The position numbers and the translations under genes were made by a program. The notes beneath the pieces are model-generated. The model was not told the origin of the DNA, ran no database searches, and saw only the letters and a list, made by a program, of their open reading frames with translations. A stretch of DNA of 5,104 nucleotides from Betaproteobacteria bacterium (GTDB lineage: Bacteria > Pseudomonadota > Gammaproteobacteria > Burkholderiales > Burkholderiaceae_D): assembly GCA_015655165.1 (NCBI GenBank), contig JAATFN010000167.1:1-5104 (forward strand), written 5' to 3'. Shown piece by piece: positions 3,633 through 5,104 of this stretch; position 1 is the stretch's first letter, and each line of letters opens with the position of its first letter.

Positions 3633-5104
3633 CTAGGAAGAAGATGGCGGCATGAACGCATCCAGTATGGCATTGGCAATTTCGTGTTCACCAACAACTG
3701 TGAAGGCCACACCGTGTTTTTGAAGGTGCATTGCTTCTGCATCGGTACGTGCATACGCGATAATCTGGATTTTTGGATGCAATGTTAGCGCCTGCTCGAC
3801 GACTTGTGCTGTTTCCAGGGCGTCTGGAATAACCACAACCAAGGATCGTGCCGTCATAACCTTGGCTTCCTCCAAAATGCGTGAATCTGTCGCATTGCCG
3901 AACAATGCGGACATACCGTCAACACGTAATTGCGCTATGCGTTCCTGATGATCGTCAATGACGATATATGACGTGCCTGCACGCTGCAGCCCTTCAACAA
4001 CGTCGTATCCAACACGCCCATACCCCACAACAATGACATGATTACGCAACCTGTTTTCTTGTTGTTGTACTGCGACTTGCCCAATATCGATGTATTTCTG
4101 GCTATTGCCATCCATCCTGCGGCCTAACGCCGGCAAAAGATACATCAACAATGGATTGGCAAGTATCGAGATGATTGCTCCGGCAAGAATCAGATGACCA
4201 ACTATCGGCGAGAATAATTTGAATGACAAACCAAGCGCTGCAATGATCAAAGAAAATTCGCCAATTTGTGCAAGACTTGCTGCTACTGTTAATGCTGTGG
4301 TCCATGAATAACGATACAAACGCACGATCAGTAACGCGACTAGCGGTTTACCCAACAAGATGATACCCAGTATTGCCAGCAATACCAACGGTGCAGTCAA
4401 GACAGAAGCCAGGTTAAACAACATCCCTATCCCGACAAAAAATACGACAGAAAACACTTCTCTTAACGGCAAGGTGTCCAGAGCTACCCGGCTGCTTAAT
4501 TCAGTGGCAGACAAAACGATCCCTGCAAAAAATGCCCCCAGTGCGAACGGGATACCAAATATATACGCTGTACCTAACGCAAAACCCAATGCAAGTGCAA
4601 CAACAGCCAAACGTCGCAATTCGCGTGACCCTGCAGTAAAGGTACCAGACAATATCCAGGGCACAATACGTTTTCCTAAAATCACCATCGCCAATGCAAA
4701 CATCGCGACTTTACCAAACAGGAAAAACACCGTATTAAATGTACTGCCAGAGATGAGCGTGGCATCCTTGCTGCCTGAGAGCCCCGCTAAAACCGGTAAT
4801 ACCAGCAGTAACGTTGCCACCATCAGATCTTGGACAGTAAGCCAGCCAATCGTAATGCGACCACGCTCGGTCTCTGTCAGACGATGTGCGTTTAACGCTG
4901 CCAACAAGACAATCACGCTTGCTGTAGACATCGCCAACCCGATTAACATCCCTTGCCCGACAGACCACGTTTGCCACAACCCGACGCACACACCCAAAGT
5001 GACGGTGACAATGCATTGCACAATCGCCCCGGGAATCGCAATGTGTTTGACTGACCTCAAACCTGCAACTGAAAAATGCAATCCAGTGCCAAACATCAAC
5101 ATCA
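3633..5104 (-). CDS. ybaL: YbaL/KefB-type monovalent cation:proton antiporter (CPA2) with TrkA-N domain, N-terminus missing
   Basis: This inner-membrane antiporter, probably for K+/H+ exchange, runs off the right edge; 490 codons are present, counting one partial at the edge. The visible part begins at L-M-F-G-T-G-L-H-F-S, which in E. coli YbaL is an internal motif, so about 60-70 N-terminal residues lie outside. The first Met codon at 5100-5102 is not the start. Residues 20-326 contain about ten hydrophobic membrane segments, with T-E-R-G-R at 78-82, V-Q-D at 90-92, F-A-L-G-A-F-F-A-G (186-194), F-F-V-G-I-G-M-L-F (221-229) and A-S-L-A-Q-I-G-E-F (275-283). Residues about 353-480 are a TrkA-N/RCK domain with the nucleotide-binding loop G-Y-G-R-V-G (360-365) and acidic D383/D384 after the second strand. 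Length and order fit YbaL rather than KefB/KefC, which are glutathione-gated; the assignment between these relatives is by recall. Confidence 0.9.
   Translation of the reverse strand, partial: MLMFGTGLHFSVAGLRSVKHIAIPGAIVQCIVTVTLGVCVGLWQTWSVGQGMLIGLAMSTASVIVLLAALNAHRLTETERGRITIGWLTVQDLMVATLLLVLPVLAGLSGSKDATLISGSTFNTVFFLFGKVAMFALAMVILGKRIVPWILSGTFTAGSRELRRLAVVALALGFALGTAYIFGIPFALGAFFAGIVLSATELSSRVALDTLPLREVFSVVFFVGIGMLFNLASVLTAPLVLLAILGIILLGKPLVALLIVRLYRYSWTTALTVAASLAQIGEFSLIIAALGLSFKLFSPIVGHLILAGAIISILANPLLMYLLPALGRRMDGNSQKYIDIGQVAVQQQENRLRNHVIVVGYGRVGYDVVEGLQRAGTSYIVIDDHQERIAQLRVDGMSALFGNATDSRILEEAKVMTARSLVVVIPDALETAQVVEQALTLHPKIQIIAYARTDAEAMHLQKHGVAFTVVGEHEIANAILDAFMPPSSS

Noticed and set aside
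5100..5102. ATG as the true start of the antiporter gene
   Set aside because: It lies inside a conserved internal L-M-F-G-x-G-L-H-F-S motif; the real start must be beyond the window.
1..5104. tRNA, rRNA, CRISPR array, insertion sequence or phage attachment site
   Set aside because: No cloverleaf, no regularly spaced repeats, no transposase and no terminal inverted repeats with target duplications were seen on either strand.

Overview
The window looks like chromosomal DNA of a Gram-negative bacterium. The best guess is a betaproteobacterium of moderate G+C, perhaps a lower-GC member of the Burkholderiales/Alcaligenaceae. The basis is an outer-membrane TonB-dependent receptor, a DUF2242-type lipoprotein (a family I associate mainly with Betaproteobacteria) and a YbaL-type Kef antiporter. 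The genus cannot be named from this sequence.

Layout. Bases 1-2280 hold a cell-surface signalling locus on the minus strand. Reading in the direction of transcription it runs: a Fur-box-bearing promoter (2252-2280), a FecI-family ECF sigma factor (2213-1707), a FecR-family transmembrane sigma regulator (1633-617), a 257-bp regulatory gap, and the start of a TonB-dependent receptor (359-1, cut by the window edge). The receptor has a signal peptide and an N-terminal STN signalling domain. Bases 2281-2919 are mostly non-coding, with hairpins and one weakly supported 80-codon ORF on the minus strand. Bases 2920-3516 (plus strand) encode a small DUF2242-type lipoprotein. A 116-bp convergent gap with a perfect 12-bp hairpin follows. 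From 3633 to the window end, the minus strand carries most of a YbaL/KefB-type cation:proton antiporter with a C-terminal NAD-binding TrkA-N/RCK domain.

How the genes work together. By analogy with FecIRA, iron starvation should relieve Fur repression of fecI-fecR. A ligand-loaded receptor would signal through its STN domain to the periplasmic C-terminus of FecR. FecR would then license FecI to transcribe the receptor gene. The ligand cannot be read from the fragment present. The lipoprotein and the antiporter show no visible link to this circuit.

I do not see an undescribed multi-gene system. The most interesting sequence-level points are inside fecR. An uninterrupted G8 tract and an A7 tract (with an in-frame A AAA AAG heptamer) sit where any slippage would leave only the N-terminal part of FecR. 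A Tat-like T-R-R-x-F motif precedes its membrane segment. A Fur-like site also exactly fills the -35/-10 spacer of the fecI promoter, and several perfect inverted repeats lie between genes.
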